Positions 17,166 to 25,386 of a stretch of DNA of 64,000 nucleotides are shown here, piece after piece; position 1 is the stretch's first letter, and each line of letters opens with the position of its first letter. The stretch comes from Parahaliea aestuarii. Lineage in GTDB: Bacteria; Pseudomonadota; Gammaproteobacteria; Pseudomonadales; Halieaceae. A program made the position numbers and the translations under genes. A model generated the notes under the pieces. The model was not told the DNA's origin. It ran no database searches and saw only the letters and a program-made list of their open reading frames with translations. The stretch covers positions 145,785 to 209,784 of the forward strand of contig NZ_VRYZ01000009.1 of assembly GCF_008064635.1 (NCBI RefSeq), given 5' to 3'.

Positions 17166-19629
17166 GTTCTCTGTATCCTCGAATCATGTCTTCCATCAGG
17201 CCGGTGACGCGGCTGCCAAAGCCGCCCATGCCCTTGAGCACGATTTGGACCTGAGTGGAGGATTCCTGTTCCAGATTGGGGTCGTTGAAATCCAGCGTTT
17301 CCCCGGTGACGGAATCATAGTAGCGCAGGTGTAGCAGGCGAACCTGCCAGCAGCAGGTATCATATTCCACCCCGAACATATCTTCCACGCTCTCCCCGGC
17401 TTCCACGCTGTAGTTGACGGCGCCGAACAGGCTCCAGCGGTTGCCCAGCGGTACGTAGGCAGAGAAGTGGGCCTGCTCGGTCACCTGCTGGTTGCGGTTT
17501 TCGGTCTGGATGGTGGTCAGCGGGCGGCGGTAGGAGTAGCCCACACTGAAAATGCTGCTGTCGTCGCGCTCGTAGCTGGCCTGGACGTTGCCGGCGTTCA
17601 TGTCGGTGCTGTGCGGGTCCCACACCAGGCTGCCGCGCACCGTGAGGCGTTCGTTGGGGTAGAAATTGACCTCGCCGGCCATCTCCGAGCTGCTCTGGTC
17701 CAGCGGCTCGGCGCCGGACAGCAGGCGCACCTGGCGGTCGCGGAAGTAGAAAATCTGGCCGATGCTCGCGTTCAGGTGCTCGCGGCCATCCTCTTCGCTG
17801 ATATAGCGGGTGGTCATGCCCACCGACAGTTGATCGGCGTCGTCCAGGCGGTCGCGGCCGGAAAAGCGGGTTTCCCGGAACAGCTGGTTGTAGGTGAAGG
17901 TCAGTTCGGCGCTGTCGAAGTCGGGTTGTTCGCTCTGGTCCTCGTACTCGCTGTAGAGGTAGTACAGGCGCGGTTCCAGCGTCTGCAGCAGGCCCCTGTC
18001 GAGCAGCGTGGTCTGGCGCTCGAAGTAGAGCCCGCCGTCCAGGCTGAACAGGGGGGTGCCGGTACTGGGGCTGTCGTTGGCGCCAGGGCTGCCGAGGTCG
18101 GTCAGCTCGTATTCCAGGTAGCGGTACTTGGCGGTGGGCTTGAGGAAGCCGAATTGCCACAGCATGGGATAGGTTACGCCGGCTTCGCCGTAGATACGCT
18201 GGCCCTTGACCCGGTTGTCGTCGGTATCGAAGTAGGAGTACTGGCCCAGCAGGATGGGTTCCAGGGCAAAGGGCTCGTATTCGCCGCGGTACTGGCCGGT
18301 GAACTGCGGCAGTTTCTGGTAGTCGTTGTTGATGTCGTCGGCCAGCGACTGGAACTGCTGGAAGTCGAGGTCGAACAGCCAGTCGTCACCCAGGTAATCC
18401 AGGGAGCCGAGCTGCAGCAGGCTGGTTTCGCGGCGGGTTTCCAGGTTGGTGGTCTGCAGGTCCTTCAGGTAGTCGACATCGGAGGCCTTGCTGTAGTCCA
18501 CCCGCGAGCGCCAGCGCTGGCCGAACAGGCCGTTGTGCTCGACCTTGCCCAGCCAGCGGCTGTGGTCGCGCTGTTCGGGGCGCTCGTCCTCGTAGCGCTT
18601 GTCGGTCTCCATGTAGGCGCCGCCCACGGACCAGCTGCCCACGGCGGGGTTGAGATAGCGCAGTTCCACCTCGTTGTTCACCCCCCGTTCTTCAATGTAG
18701 CGGGGTGTGTACAGGGCGTCGTAATTGGGGGCCAGGTTGAGGTAGATGGGGGCGGCGATGTCGATGCCGCCGCGGGTATCGCTGCCGATATCCGGCCACA
18801 GGAGGCCGCTGCGGCGGCGGTCGTCCAGCGGAAAGCGCAGCCAGGGCAGGTACAGCACCGGCATGCCGCCCACCGCCACCTTGGCACCGCGGGCGGTACC
18901 CAGGCCCTCGTCGAGATCCAGTTCCATTTCGTCGGCGCGGATTTCCCAGTCCTGTTCGCCGGGTGCGCAGTAGCTGAGGGCGCCATTCTCGACATGTACC
19001 AGCCCCTGTGCATCGCGGCGCAGGGAGCGGGCGGCGCCGCGCATGTGCTGCTGGTGCAGGACAAACTGGCTTTCGGTGATCTCCGCTTCGCCGGTGTCGG
19101 AGGAGAAGCTGGCCTCCTGCCCCTTCAGCAGAATCCCGGGTTCGCGAATGGTGATGCCGCCGGTGAGTTTGCCGCGGCTCTCGCTGCGATTGTAGTAGGC
19201 GTCCTTGCCCTTCAGTCGCCGATAGCCCTGCTCAACGGAAACGCCGCCGTGGAGGAAGACTTCGTCGCCCTCCAGTTCGGTCTGGGCCGCGCTGGCGTTG
19301 ATATCGGACAGTTCCGGGTCGACCCCGGTGTCTGCGCCGGCAAGGGGGTCGATGTAGCGGCCGCGGCAGCTGCGGCATTCCTCGTCCTGCAGTTCTTCGG
19401 GTACCTCCCGGATCGGCACCCAGTCCAGCGGGTAGGCGTTGGCGGCTGGCGGTACATCGGTACTGCACAGCGCCTGGTCGCCGGCGGGGCAGGGTTCCGC
19501 TGCGCTCTCCTGCGCCGCCTGTGCCAATACGGGCAGGGCGAGGCTAAGGGCCAGTGCCAGGCGCTGGCGTTTTGCGAATAAAGGGGAAGACACGGGGGTG
19601 GATTCTGCCGTTGGGGGAGCCGTGGTCAT
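17155..19629 (-). CDS. lptD: LPS-assembly protein LptD
   Basis: LptD is the outer-membrane beta-barrel that, with LptE, places lipopolysaccharide in the outer leaflet. From the ATG at 19629 it has 824 residues. A signal peptide follows the basic KRQR (hydrophobic LALALSLALPVLAQA). An N-terminal jellyroll/OstA domain (about 120-260, DEVFLHGGVSVEQGYRRL) and a large C-terminal barrel rich in alternating aromatic residues follow. Cysteines occur before the jellyroll (ECRSC) and as a C-terminal CC pair (TCCWQVR), as expected for disulfide-linked LptD. The longer frame from 19806 runs into the divergent amgK gene and is rejected; 19644 is another possible start. Confidence 0.94.
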   Translation of the reverse strand: MTTAPPTAESTPVSSPLFAKRQRLALALSLALPVLAQAAQESAAEPCPAGDQALCSTDVPPAANAYPLDWVPIREVPEELQDEECRSCRGRYIDPLAGADTGVDPELSDINASAAQTELEGDEVFLHGGVSVEQGYRRLKGKDAYYNRSESRGKLTGGITIREPGILLKGQEASFSSDTGEAEITESQFVLHQQHMRGAARSLRRDAQGLVHVENGALSYCAPGEQDWEIRADEMELDLDEGLGTARGAKVAVGGMPVLYLPWLRFPLDDRRRSGLLWPDIGSDTRGGIDIAAPIYLNLAPNYDALYTPRYIEERGVNNEVELRYLNPAVGSWSVGGAYMETDKRYEDERPEQRDHSRWLGKVEHNGLFGQRWRSRVDYSKASDVDYLKDLQTTNLETRRETSLLQLGSLDYLGDDWLFDLDFQQFQSLADDINNDYQKLPQFTGQYRGEYEPFALEPILLGQYSYFDTDDNRVKGQRIYGEAGVTYPMLWQFGFLKPTAKYRYLEYELTDLGSPGANDSPSTGTPLFSLDGGLYFERQTTLLDRGLLQTLEPRLYYLYSEYEDQSEQPDFDSAELTFTYNQLFRETRFSGRDRLDDADQLSVGMTTRYISEEDGREHLNASIGQIFYFRDRQVRLLSGAEPLDQSSSEMAGEVNFYPNERLTVRGSLVWDPHSTDMNAGNVQASYERDDSSIFSVGYSYRRPLTTIQTENRNQQVTEQAHFSAYVPLGNRWSLFGAVNYSVEAGESVEDMFGVEYDTCCWQVRLLHLRYYDSVTGETLDFNDPNLEQESSTQVQIVLKGMGGFGSRVTGLMEDMIRGYREREY

Positions 19630-19684
19630 CAAGCCGGGGTGCATTTTTTGGTATAAACGCGGATGATAAAGCATCCCCTTCTTG

Positions 19685-20773
19685 ATGTCTGTGTTTCTTG
19701 TCCGGAGCCTTCCTTTGTCAGCACCAGCTACTGCCACACGCCCTGTTCCCGCGGATTTGCTGCCCTGGGCTGCGGCGGCCTGGGGGCGAGACGCGGGGGT
19801 CTGCACCCTGGCGCCGGTGGCGGGAGATGCCAGTAACCGGCGCTACTTCCGCCTGGCGGCGGGCCGCGCGTCGGTGATTGTGCTGGAGGCGCCCCCGGCC
19901 ACGGAAAAAAACGCGGCATTTATCAGTGTGCTGCAGTTGCTGGCGGGGCAGGGCGTGCGCGTGCCCGCCTTGCTGGCGGTGGAGCTCGAGCGCGGCTACC
20001 TGTTGCTGGAAGACCTGGGCGGGCAGATGCTATTGCCACTCCTGTCGGCCGACAGCGTGGAGGCCTGGTATGGCCGGGCCGGTGAGGTATTGCTGAATCT
20101 GGCGCAAGTGGCCGCGGAGGGCAGGGTGCCCGACTACGACCGGGCACTGCTGGAGGAAGAACTGAGCCGGCTGCCGATGTGGTTCTTTGATCGCCTGCTG
20201 GCTCTGCCGGCTTCTGCGCAGGCAGATGATTGTGTTGCCGAAGTCAAAGAATTGCTGGTTGCGACGGCCCTGGCGCAGCCGCGCGGCTTTGTTCATCGCG
20301 ATTTCCACAGCCGCAACCTGATGGTGCTGGGCGGCGACGAACTGGCGCTGATCGACTTCCAGGACGCGACCTTCGGCCCCGCGACCTATGACCTGGTGTC
20401 CCTGCTGCGCGATTGCTATATCCGCTGGCCGCGGCAGCGGGTGGAAGCGTGGGCACTGGCGCACCGGGACGCCCTGGTTGGCAGGCAGTTACTGCCACCG
20501 GTGGATGACGCGACCTTTCTGCGCTGGTTCGACCTGATGGGGCTGCAGCGCCACCTGAAGGTGTTGGGCACCTTCGCCCGGCTCTACCTGCGCGACGGCA
20601 AGCAGGCCTATCTGCAGGACCTCCCGCTGGTTGTCACCTATGTGGAAGAGGTGCTGCAGAGTCGCCGCGAAAGCGAGCCGGTACTGGCGCGCTTTCACGA
20701 CTGGTGGTTGCGGGTAGTGCGCCCGGTGATCGACAGCCAGGCCTGGATGCAGCCGGGGAGAGAACCATCGTGA
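19685..20773 (+). CDS. amgK: N-acetylmuramate/N-acetylglucosamine anomeric kinase AmgK
   Basis: The 362-residue aminoglycoside-phosphotransferase-fold kinase has VAGDASNRRYFRL near the N-terminus (nucleotide-binding loop), FVHRDFHSRNLMVL with the catalytic HxDxxxxN, and LALIDFQDATFGPATYD, the DFxD-type metal loop. AmgK phosphorylates cell-wall-derived MurNAc or GlcNAc at C1 in the MurU recycling route that bypasses de novo UDP-MurNAc synthesis. The GTGA overlap with murU supports the pair. It diverges from lptD; the intergenic space is only about 55 bases. The exact start is uncertain (TTG 19682 or ATG 19685). Confidence 0.9.
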   Translation: MSVFLVRSLPLSAPATATRPVPADLLPWAAAAWGRDAGVCTLAPVAGDASNRRYFRLAAGRASVIVLEAPPATEKNAAFISVLQLLAGQGVRVPALLAVELERGYLLLEDLGGQMLLPLLSADSVEAWYGRAGEVLLNLAQVAAEGRVPDYDRALLEEELSRLPMWFFDRLLALPASAQADDCVAEVKELLVATALAQPRGFVHRDFHSRNLMVLGGDELALIDFQDATFGPATYDLVSLLRDCYIRWPRQRVEAWALAHRDALVGRQLLPPVDDATFLRWFDLMGLQRHLKVLGTFARLYLRDGKQAYLQDLPLVVTYVEEVLQSRRESEPVLARFHDWWLRVVRPVIDSQAWMQPGREPS

Positions 20774-21462
20774 GGGCCATGATCCTCGCCGCCGGACTCG
20801 GCAAGCGCATGCGCCCGCTGACGGACCATACGCCCAAGCCCCTGCTGAGGGTGGGAGGCAAGCCCCTGCTGCAATGGCATATCGAGGCGCTGGCCGCGGC
20901 GGGAGTGACGGAACTGGTGGTGAACGCGGCCCACCTGGGTGAGCAGGTCGCGGACTTCTGTGGCGATGGCAGCCGGTGGGGCGTATCCATTGCGCTGTCA
21001 ATGGAGCCGGAGCCGCTGGAAACGGCCGGCGGTATCCAGCGCGCGCTACCGCTGCTGGGCAGCGAGCCCTTTCTGGTCGTCAATGGCGATGTGTGGACCG
21101 ACTACCCCTTTGCCCGCCTGCTCGATTGTCCTGTCGCGCCGGGGGGGGGCCACCTGGTGCTGGTGGGCAATCCGCCGCAGCACCCGCGGGGCGATTTTCG
21201 CCTGGAGGCGGGCGCGGTTGCCGGGCTGGGGGAGGGAGAGGTGGGTCTCACCTTCTCCGGAATTGCGGTGTACTCCCCGGGATTTTTCGCCGCTCTCGCG
21301 CCCGGCAAAGCCGCGCTGCGGCCGCTGTTCGACGCCGCCATTGCCGAGGGGCGCCTGAGCGGGGAGCGATATGAGGGGCAGTGGCAGGATATCGGCACGC
21401 CGGAGCGGCTGGCGGCGCTGGATGCGGACCTGGCGGGGCGGGGGCGGGGTCTTCCGGCTTAA
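20770..21462 (+). CDS. murU: N-acetylmuramate-1-phosphate uridylyltransferase MurU
   Basis: The GTG at 20770 overlaps the amgK stop (GTGA) and gives the family-typical N-terminus MRAMILAAGLGKRMRPLT, so it is preferred over the ATG at 20779. The 230-residue nucleotidyltransferase has the GxGxRMxPxT signature, LVVNGDVWTDYPF (metal and UTP binding) and WQDIGTPERL near the end. It makes UDP-MurNAc from MurNAc-1-phosphate and UTP in peptidoglycan recycling. Its stop overlaps the convergent DUF1640-like gene by four bases. Confidence 0.92.
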   Translation: MRAMILAAGLGKRMRPLTDHTPKPLLRVGGKPLLQWHIEALAAAGVTELVVNAAHLGEQVADFCGDGSRWGVSIALSMEPEPLETAGGIQRALPLLGSEPFLVVNGDVWTDYPFARLLDCPVAPGGGHLVLVGNPPQHPRGDFRLEAGAVAGLGEGEVGLTFSGIAVYSPGFFAALAPGKAALRPLFDAAIAEGRLSGERYEGQWQDIGTPERLAALDADLAGRGRGLPA

Positions 21463-21806
21463 CCCAGGCCGAACAGGCGGGCCAGCGCGGGCAGGGTGGT
21501 GCTGGCGATGACGATGCCCGTCATCCAGTAGAGCAGGCGGAACTTGCCGTTGATTTCGGCAAAGCGCAGATCAACTTCAGCAAATTTTCGGTCGATTTCG
21601 GTAAAGCGCTCATCCATGTGCCTTTCTATGCGTTGCTCGAACGCGTCAAACCGGGTGTCGAGATAATCCTTCGTCACCAGCTGATCCACATTGTGTACAA
21701 ACGCTTCCGCCATAAGCTCCGCCAGCACATCGGCTTGCTGATCGGGAATGCCCGCCGCAATCAGGCGGCGGGCGCATTTCAGCGTATCAAAGGCGATGGC
21801 TGCCAT
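21459..21806 (-). CDS. DUF1640-like coiled-coil protein with C-terminal membrane segment
   Basis: This 115-residue protein starts MAAIAFDTLKCARRLIAAGIP, the DUF1640-type N-terminus. It continues with an amphipathic helix and a coiled coil with near-repeats ERFTEIDRKFAEVD and LRFAEINGKF, and ends in one membrane helix (LLYWMTGIVIASTTLPALA). Small proteins of this type are common in bacteria, often as singletons, and resemble the mitochondrial CCDC90/MCUR1 group; their function is unknown. The gene is convergent with murU. Confidence 0.75.
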   Translation of the reverse strand: MAAIAFDTLKCARRLIAAGIPDQQADVLAELMAEAFVHNVDQLVTKDYLDTRFDAFEQRIERHMDERFTEIDRKFAEVDLRFAEINGKFRLLYWMTGIVIASTTLPALARLFGLG

Positions 21807-21952
21807 AAAGTGTAGCCTCCTGGGTGGCTTACGCTAATTCTCGCGCGGACCGGGTGCGCTGCTCCACGTCAAAAGCGTCCATATTGCGGATGAAGTCCCC
21901 CCTCCCAGCCAGTAGAATACGCCTCAATTCCACCCCAGCCGGAGCCGCCGCC

Positions 21953-22621
21953 ATGGCCGACTACCTGATCGCCCCTTCCATTCTCTCCGCCAATTTCGCC
22001 AAACTCGGTGAAGAGGTGGACAACGTGCTGGCGGCCGGGGCCGATGTGGTGCATTTCGATGTGATGGACAATCACTACGTGCCCAACCTCACCATTGGCC
22101 CCATGGTGTGCAAGGCCCTGCGCCAGCACGGCGTCACCGCGCCGATTGATGTGCACCTGATGGTGAGCCCGGTGGATCGCATGATCGGCGATTTCGCCGA
22201 GGCCGGCGCCACCTACATCACCTTCCATCCGGATGCGTCCACCCATGTCGACCGCTCCCTGCAGATGATCCGCGATGCCGGTTGCAAGAGCGGTCTGGTG
22301 TTCAACCCGGCCATGGGGCTGGATGCGCTGAAGTACGTCATGGACAAGGTCGACATGATCCTGCTGATGTCGGTGAACCCGGGTTTTGGTGGGCAGTCCT
22401 TCATCCCCGCCACGCTGGACAAGCTGCGCGAGGCGCGGGCACTGATTGATGGCTCCGGTTACAACATCCGCCTGGAGATCGACGGCGGGGTGTCGGCGAA
22501 GAATATCGCCGAGATCGCCGCAGCCGGGGCGGACACCTTCGTCGCCGGCTCCGCCATTTTCAATCAACCCGACTATGCCGCAGTGATTGCCGACATGCGG
22601 GCGCAGCTGGCTTCTGTGTAG
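21953..22621 (+). CDS. rpe: Ribulose-phosphate 3-epimerase
   Basis: From the ATG at 21953 the product has 222 residues, the normal family size. It starts [18 protein letters not shown], contains [19 protein letters not shown] with metal-ligand His and Asp, VDVHLM-type [24 protein letters not shown] and [11 protein letters not shown]. It interconverts ribulose-5-phosphate and xylulose-5-phosphate in the pentose phosphate pathway. The upstream in-frame extension to 21824 lacks homology. In Pseudomonas rpe is followed by gph and trpE; here gph is absent and a REP/RAYT segment intervenes. Confidence 0.96.
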   Translation: MADYLIAPSILSANFAKLGEEVDNVLAAGADVVHFDVMDNHYVPNLTIGPMVCKALRQHGVTAPIDVHLMVSPVDRMIGDFAEAGATYITFHPDASTHVDRSLQMIRDAGCKSGLVFNPAMGLDALKYVMDKVDMILLMSVNPGFGGQSFIPATLDKLREARALIDGSGYNIRLEIDGGVSAKNIAEIAAAGADTFVAGSAIFNQPDYAAVIADMRAQLASV

Positions 22622-22635
22622 TGGTTGTGGTTATT

Positions 22636-22793
22636 GGTCGAATGAATTCGACCCTACAGGGGGTTCCTTCCAGGGCGATAACCTGACTTCCAACCCGCGT
22701 AGGGCCGAATTCATTCGGCCATCATCCATCATAGGGTCTCTCCGCGCCGATAGCGCGACCTCCACCCCCGCGTAGGGCCGAATTCATTCGGCC
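22636..22793. repeat. Upstream REP array (three palindromes) of the RAYT element
   Basis: Three 18-base palindromes occur at 22636-22653 (forward, GGTCGAAT-GA-ATTCGACC then CTACAGGG), 22703-22720 (reverse, preceded by CGTAG) and 22776-22793 (reverse). The spacers, one beginning GGTTCCTTCCAGGGCGATAA and one beginning ATCATCCATCATAGG, recur in diverged form downstream of the RAYT, so the whole block of about 160 bases is a duplicated unit in a head-to-tail/tail-to-tail (BIME-like) arrangement. Confidence 0.85.
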
Positions 22794-22895
22794 ATTTCCG
22801 TCCCGAGCCGGGCTGATTCCGCTCCGCGAGTTTACTCTGTCATATTCGGGGCCCCCAAAAAGCTAGCCAAAACCGCAAGCGACAAGGAGGTGGCA

Positions 22896-23375
22896 ATGAG
22901 CTACGACGCTCTGCGCGCAGGGCGGTGGTCGCAACCTCATCGCATCTACGCGATCACTACGGTGACCAGTGGGCGTCAACCCGTGTTCAGGGGCTTGCAG
23001 GTGCCCCGGCTTCTTGTTCGCCAGATCAAGGAACTGCACGACAGAGCCTGGGTGAGCTCCCTGGCCTGGGTAGTGATGCCGGATCATCTGCACTGGTTGT
23101 TTGAATTGGGAGAGCTGCACTCGCTGGCGAAGGTGGTGAAATCGCTGAAGGCAAGGTCGGCGAGGGATATTAATCGCTATTCCGGTCGGCAGGGTGCGCT
23201 CTGGCAGCGGGCCTATCATGACCGGGCGCTGCGAACACACGAAGATATGAGGCGGGTGGCGAGATACATCATTGCCAACCCCTTGCGTGCGGGGCTGGTA
23301 CGTTCCGTTAGGGAGTATCCCCATTGGGATTGTGTCTGGGTAGAAAGGGGTGGAGGTCTGGCTGGGCTGGGGTAG
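22896..23375 (+). CDS. REP-associated tyrosine transposase (RAYT, TnpA-REP family)
   Basis: The ATG at 22896 follows an AAGGAGG at 22884-22890. The 159-residue protein belongs to the Y1/HUH single-strand transposases: the histidine motif MPDHLHWLFE (HLH form of HUH) near residue 65, a later single Tyr in the LWQRAYHDRALR region (about residue 109) as the candidate nucleophile, and DMRRVARYIIANPLRAGLV, the RAYT signature. RAYTs bind and cleave REP palindromes and are usually single-copy domesticated genes. It is flanked by three REPs upstream and four downstream. All motifs look intact, so it is probably functional. Confidence 0.92.
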   Translation: MSYDALRAGRWSQPHRIYAITTVTSGRQPVFRGLQVPRLLVRQIKELHDRAWVSSLAWVVMPDHLHWLFELGELHSLAKVVKSLKARSARDINRYSGRQGALWQRAYHDRALRTHEDMRRVARYIIANPLRAGLVRSVREYPHWDCVWVERGGGLAGLG

Positions 23376-23391
23376 ATTGGTGGTGTGTGCT

Positions 23392-23597
23392 GGTCGAATG
23401 AATTCGACCCTACAGGGTAGATTGATGGTGTGGTGCTGATCGAATGAATTCGACCCTGCAGGGGGCTCCTTCAGGGGCGATGACCTGGCCTCCATCCCCG
23501 CGGCGGGTCGGATTCATTCGGCCATCATCCATCGCATGGGCCTCTTCGCGTCGATAACCTGCCTTCCACGCCCATGTAGGGCCGAATTCATTCGGCC
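23392..23597. repeat. Downstream REP array (four palindromes) of the RAYT element
   Basis: Palindromes occur at 23392-23409 and 23438-23455 (forward; arms GGTCGAAT and a one-base variant GATCGAAT), and 23506-23523 and 23580-23597 (reverse). The block 23438-23597 repeats the order and spacers of the upstream array with scattered substitutions, for example GGCTCCTTCAGGGGCGATGA and ATCATCCATCGCATGG. The 23506 copy has a mismatched arm (GGTCGGAT). Confidence 0.85.
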
Positions 23598-23649
23598 ACT
23601 CCCCTGCGGGGGTGTTATTCCGCCCCACGGATGACTCCGCCCGCGCCGG

Positions 23650-23677
23650 TTGCCACGCCGGGGACCGCATGTACAAT
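23650..23677 (+). promoter_or_regulatory. Sigma70-like promoter of trpE
   Basis: TTGCCA at 23650-23655 and TACAAT at 23672-23677 are separated by 16 bases and match the -35 and -10 consensus well. Transcription would start near 23684, leaving a leader of about 209 bases before trpE. It lies just after the last REP of the RAYT element. Confidence 0.6.
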
Positions 23678-23707
23678 AGGCGCTTCGTTTTACCTCTGGA
23701 GAGCGCT

Positions 23708-23791
23708 GTGCCCACAGCCCTGCGCAACGTGTCCACAGCTCAGCGTAATGTGCCAACAGCTCAGCACAATGTGCCAACAGCTCAGCACAAA
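23708..23791 (+). repeat. Four 21-bp tandem repeats in the trpE leader, also a 28-codon ORF
   Basis: Units at 23708-23728, 23729-23749, 23750-23770 and 23771-23791 share the pattern GTGYCMACAGCYCWGCRYAAY; units 3 and 4 differ only in the last base. Each late unit can form a small TGTGC/GCACA hairpin. Read from the GTG at 23708, with a GGAGAG ribosome-binding site ending five bases upstream, the repeats encode four heptapeptides (V-P/S-T-A-Q/L-R/H-N/K) and a TAG at 23792. The repeat length is a multiple of three, so either duplication kept the frame or the frame is selected. Confidence 0.8.
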
Positions 23792-23810
23792 TAGCCTCGA
23801 CCGCTGGTCG

Positions 23811-23840
23811 ATGCGCGAAGTCACCTGCTGGCGATGGTAG
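23811..23840 (+). promoter_or_regulatory. Candidate Trp-rich leader ORF upstream of trpE
   Basis: ATG at 23811 opens MREVTCWRW with TAG at 23838-23840, two of nine codons being Trp, 52 bases before trpE. The same frame can begin earlier at ATG 23748 (inside the repeats), giving a 30-residue peptide with three Trp codons. No strong ribosome site precedes the short form, and no U-tract terminator hairpin is visible between it and trpE. CCTCG at 23795-23799 could pair with CGAGG at the trpE ribosome-binding site (23881-23885), so translational rather than transcriptional attenuation is possible (speculation). Confidence 0.4.
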
Positions 23841-23892
23841 CCAGGGACTTTGTACGCACTGATTACGCCCATTATTTCTCCGAGGAACGTCC

Positions 23893-25386
23893 ATGACCCC
23901 CGAGGACTTTGCTGCGCTGGCAGCGCAGGACTATAACCGTATTCCCGTCAGCACCGAGGTGCTGGCCGACCTGGAAACGCCCGTCAGCACCTACCGCAAA
24001 CTGGCGGAGGGTCCCTATTCCTATTTCTTCGAATCGGTGCAGGGCGGTGAAAAATGGGGGCGCTACTCCATTATCGGCCTGCCCTGCCGCACCCTGCTCA
24101 AGGTATTCGGCTATCGCGCCGAGATCTGGGTCGACGGCGAGCTGAAAGAAAGCAGCGAGGTGTCCGACCCGCTGGCCTACGCCGAAGATTTCCAGCGGCG
24201 CTATCGCAGTGCCCCTCTCGATGGCCTGCCGGTCTTTCACGGCGGCCTGGTGGGTTATTTTGGCTACGACACCGTGCGTTACGTGGAACCGCGCCTGGCG
24301 GCCAGTACTCCGCAGGATCGCCTGGGCACCCCGGACATTCTGCTGATGGTGTCCGAGGAGGTGCTGGTGTTCGACAACCTCGCCGGAACCATTCGCCTGA
24401 TCGTCAATGCGGATCCGGCTGAAGCCGGCGCCCTGGCGCGGGCGCAAGCGCGCCTGGCGGAGCTGGTGGCTAAGCTGCCGGAGCCGATGCAACCGCTGCC
24501 GCCGGTCGATCTGCAGGCGGCGCTGGATCCGGCCCTGGAGCGGCAGGCCTCGTCGGATTTCGACTACGACAGCTATGCCGCTGCGGTGGAGAAGGTAAAG
24601 GAATACGTGCTGGCCGGCGATGTCATGCAGGTGGTGCCCTCCCAGCGCATGAGCGTTCCCTTCGCCGCTCCGCCGCTCAATCTCTACCGCGCCCTGCGCA
24701 ACCTCAATCCCTCCCCGTACATGTACTTCCTCGACCTGGACGACTTCCAGATCGTCGGCTCCTCGCCGGAGATCCTGGCGCGCCTGGAGGAGGGCGAGGT
24801 CACCGTGCGCCCGATTGCCGGCACCCGTCGCCGCGGTCGCAGCGAGGAAGAGGACGCGGCCATGGAGGCGGAACTGCTGGCGGACCCGAAGGAGATCGCC
24901 GAGCACCTGATGCTGATCGACCTCGGGCGCAACGACGTGGGCCGCATTGCCGACACGGGCAGTGTCGTCCTCACCGACAAAATGGTGGTGGAACGCTACT
25001 CCCACGTTATGCACATTGTCTCGAACGTGACCGGTCAGCTGCAGGCGGGCAAGTCGGCCATCGATGTGCTGCGGGCGACACTGCCGGCGGGCACGCTCAG
25101 CGGCGCGCCGAAGATCCGCGCCATGGAAATCATCGACGAACTGGAGCCGGTCAAGCGCGGCGTCTACGGCGGCGCGGTGGGCTATATCTCCTGGGCCGGC
25201 GACATGGATACGGCCATTGCCATCCGCACCGCGGTCATCAAGGACGGCCGCCTCTACGTGCAGGCGGGCGGCGGCGTGGTCGCCGATTCGGTGCCGGCGC
25301 TGGAGTGGAAAGAAACCCACAACAAGGCCCGGGCCATGTTCCGGGCGGCGTCCATGGTGCTATCCGGAGTGCCCGGTCATGACTGA
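23893..25386 (+). CDS. trpE: Anthranilate synthase component I
   Basis: The 497-residue chorismate-binding subunit makes anthranilate with TrpG, the first committed step of tryptophan synthesis. Family segments include [18 protein letters not shown] near the N-terminus (feedback-inhibition region), [55 protein letters not shown] and the active-site [23 protein letters not shown] region. GAGGA lies seven bases before the ATG. Its 3' end overlaps a methyltransferase gene by eight bases, and trpG follows that gene, so trpE-trpG adjacency is interrupted. Confidence 0.97.
   Translation: MTPEDFAALAAQDYNRIPVSTEVLADLETPVSTYRKLAEGPYSYFFESVQGGEKWGRYSIIGLPCRTLLKVFGYRAEIWVDGELKESSEVSDPLAYAEDFQRRYRSAPLDGLPVFHGGLVGYFGYDTVRYVEPRLAASTPQDRLGTPDILLMVSEEVLVFDNLAGTIRLIVNADPAEAGALARAQARLAELVAKLPEPMQPLPPVDLQAALDPALERQASSDFDYDSYAAAVEKVKEYVLAGDVMQVVPSQRMSVPFAAPPLNLYRALRNLNPSPYMYFLDLDDFQIVGSSPEILARLEEGEVTVRPIAGTRRRGRSEEEDAAMEAELLADPKEIAEHLMLIDLGRNDVGRIADTGSVVLTDKMVVERYSHVMHIVSNVTGQLQAGKSAIDVLRATLPAGTLSGAPKIRAMEIIDELEPVKRGVYGGAVGYISWAGDMDTAIAIRTAVIKDGRLYVQAGGGVVADSVPALEWKETHNKARAMFRAASMVLSGVPGHD

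Noticed and set aside
17467..19581. 704-codon open frame opposite lptD
   Set aside because: Low-complexity Val/Ala/Gly-rich translation typical of a GC-rich shadow; lptD on the other strand is clear.
22636..23597. REP arrays considered as a CRISPR array
   Set aside because: The repeats are short palindromes in both orientations with uneven, partly duplicated spacers and lie beside a RAYT; no cas gene is present.
23708..23791. Tandem repeats considered as a CRISPR or satellite array
   Set aside because: The units are contiguous with no spacers, and only four copies occur.
23796..23892. Open frame [18 protein letters not shown] before trpE considered as a gph remnant
   Set aside because: It is too short, has no HAD motif, and I cannot match it to the end of Gph.
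23872..25320. 482-codon reverse frame opposite trpE
   Set aside because: trpE is unmistakable on the plus strand, and the reverse translation is His/Arg-rich without motifs.
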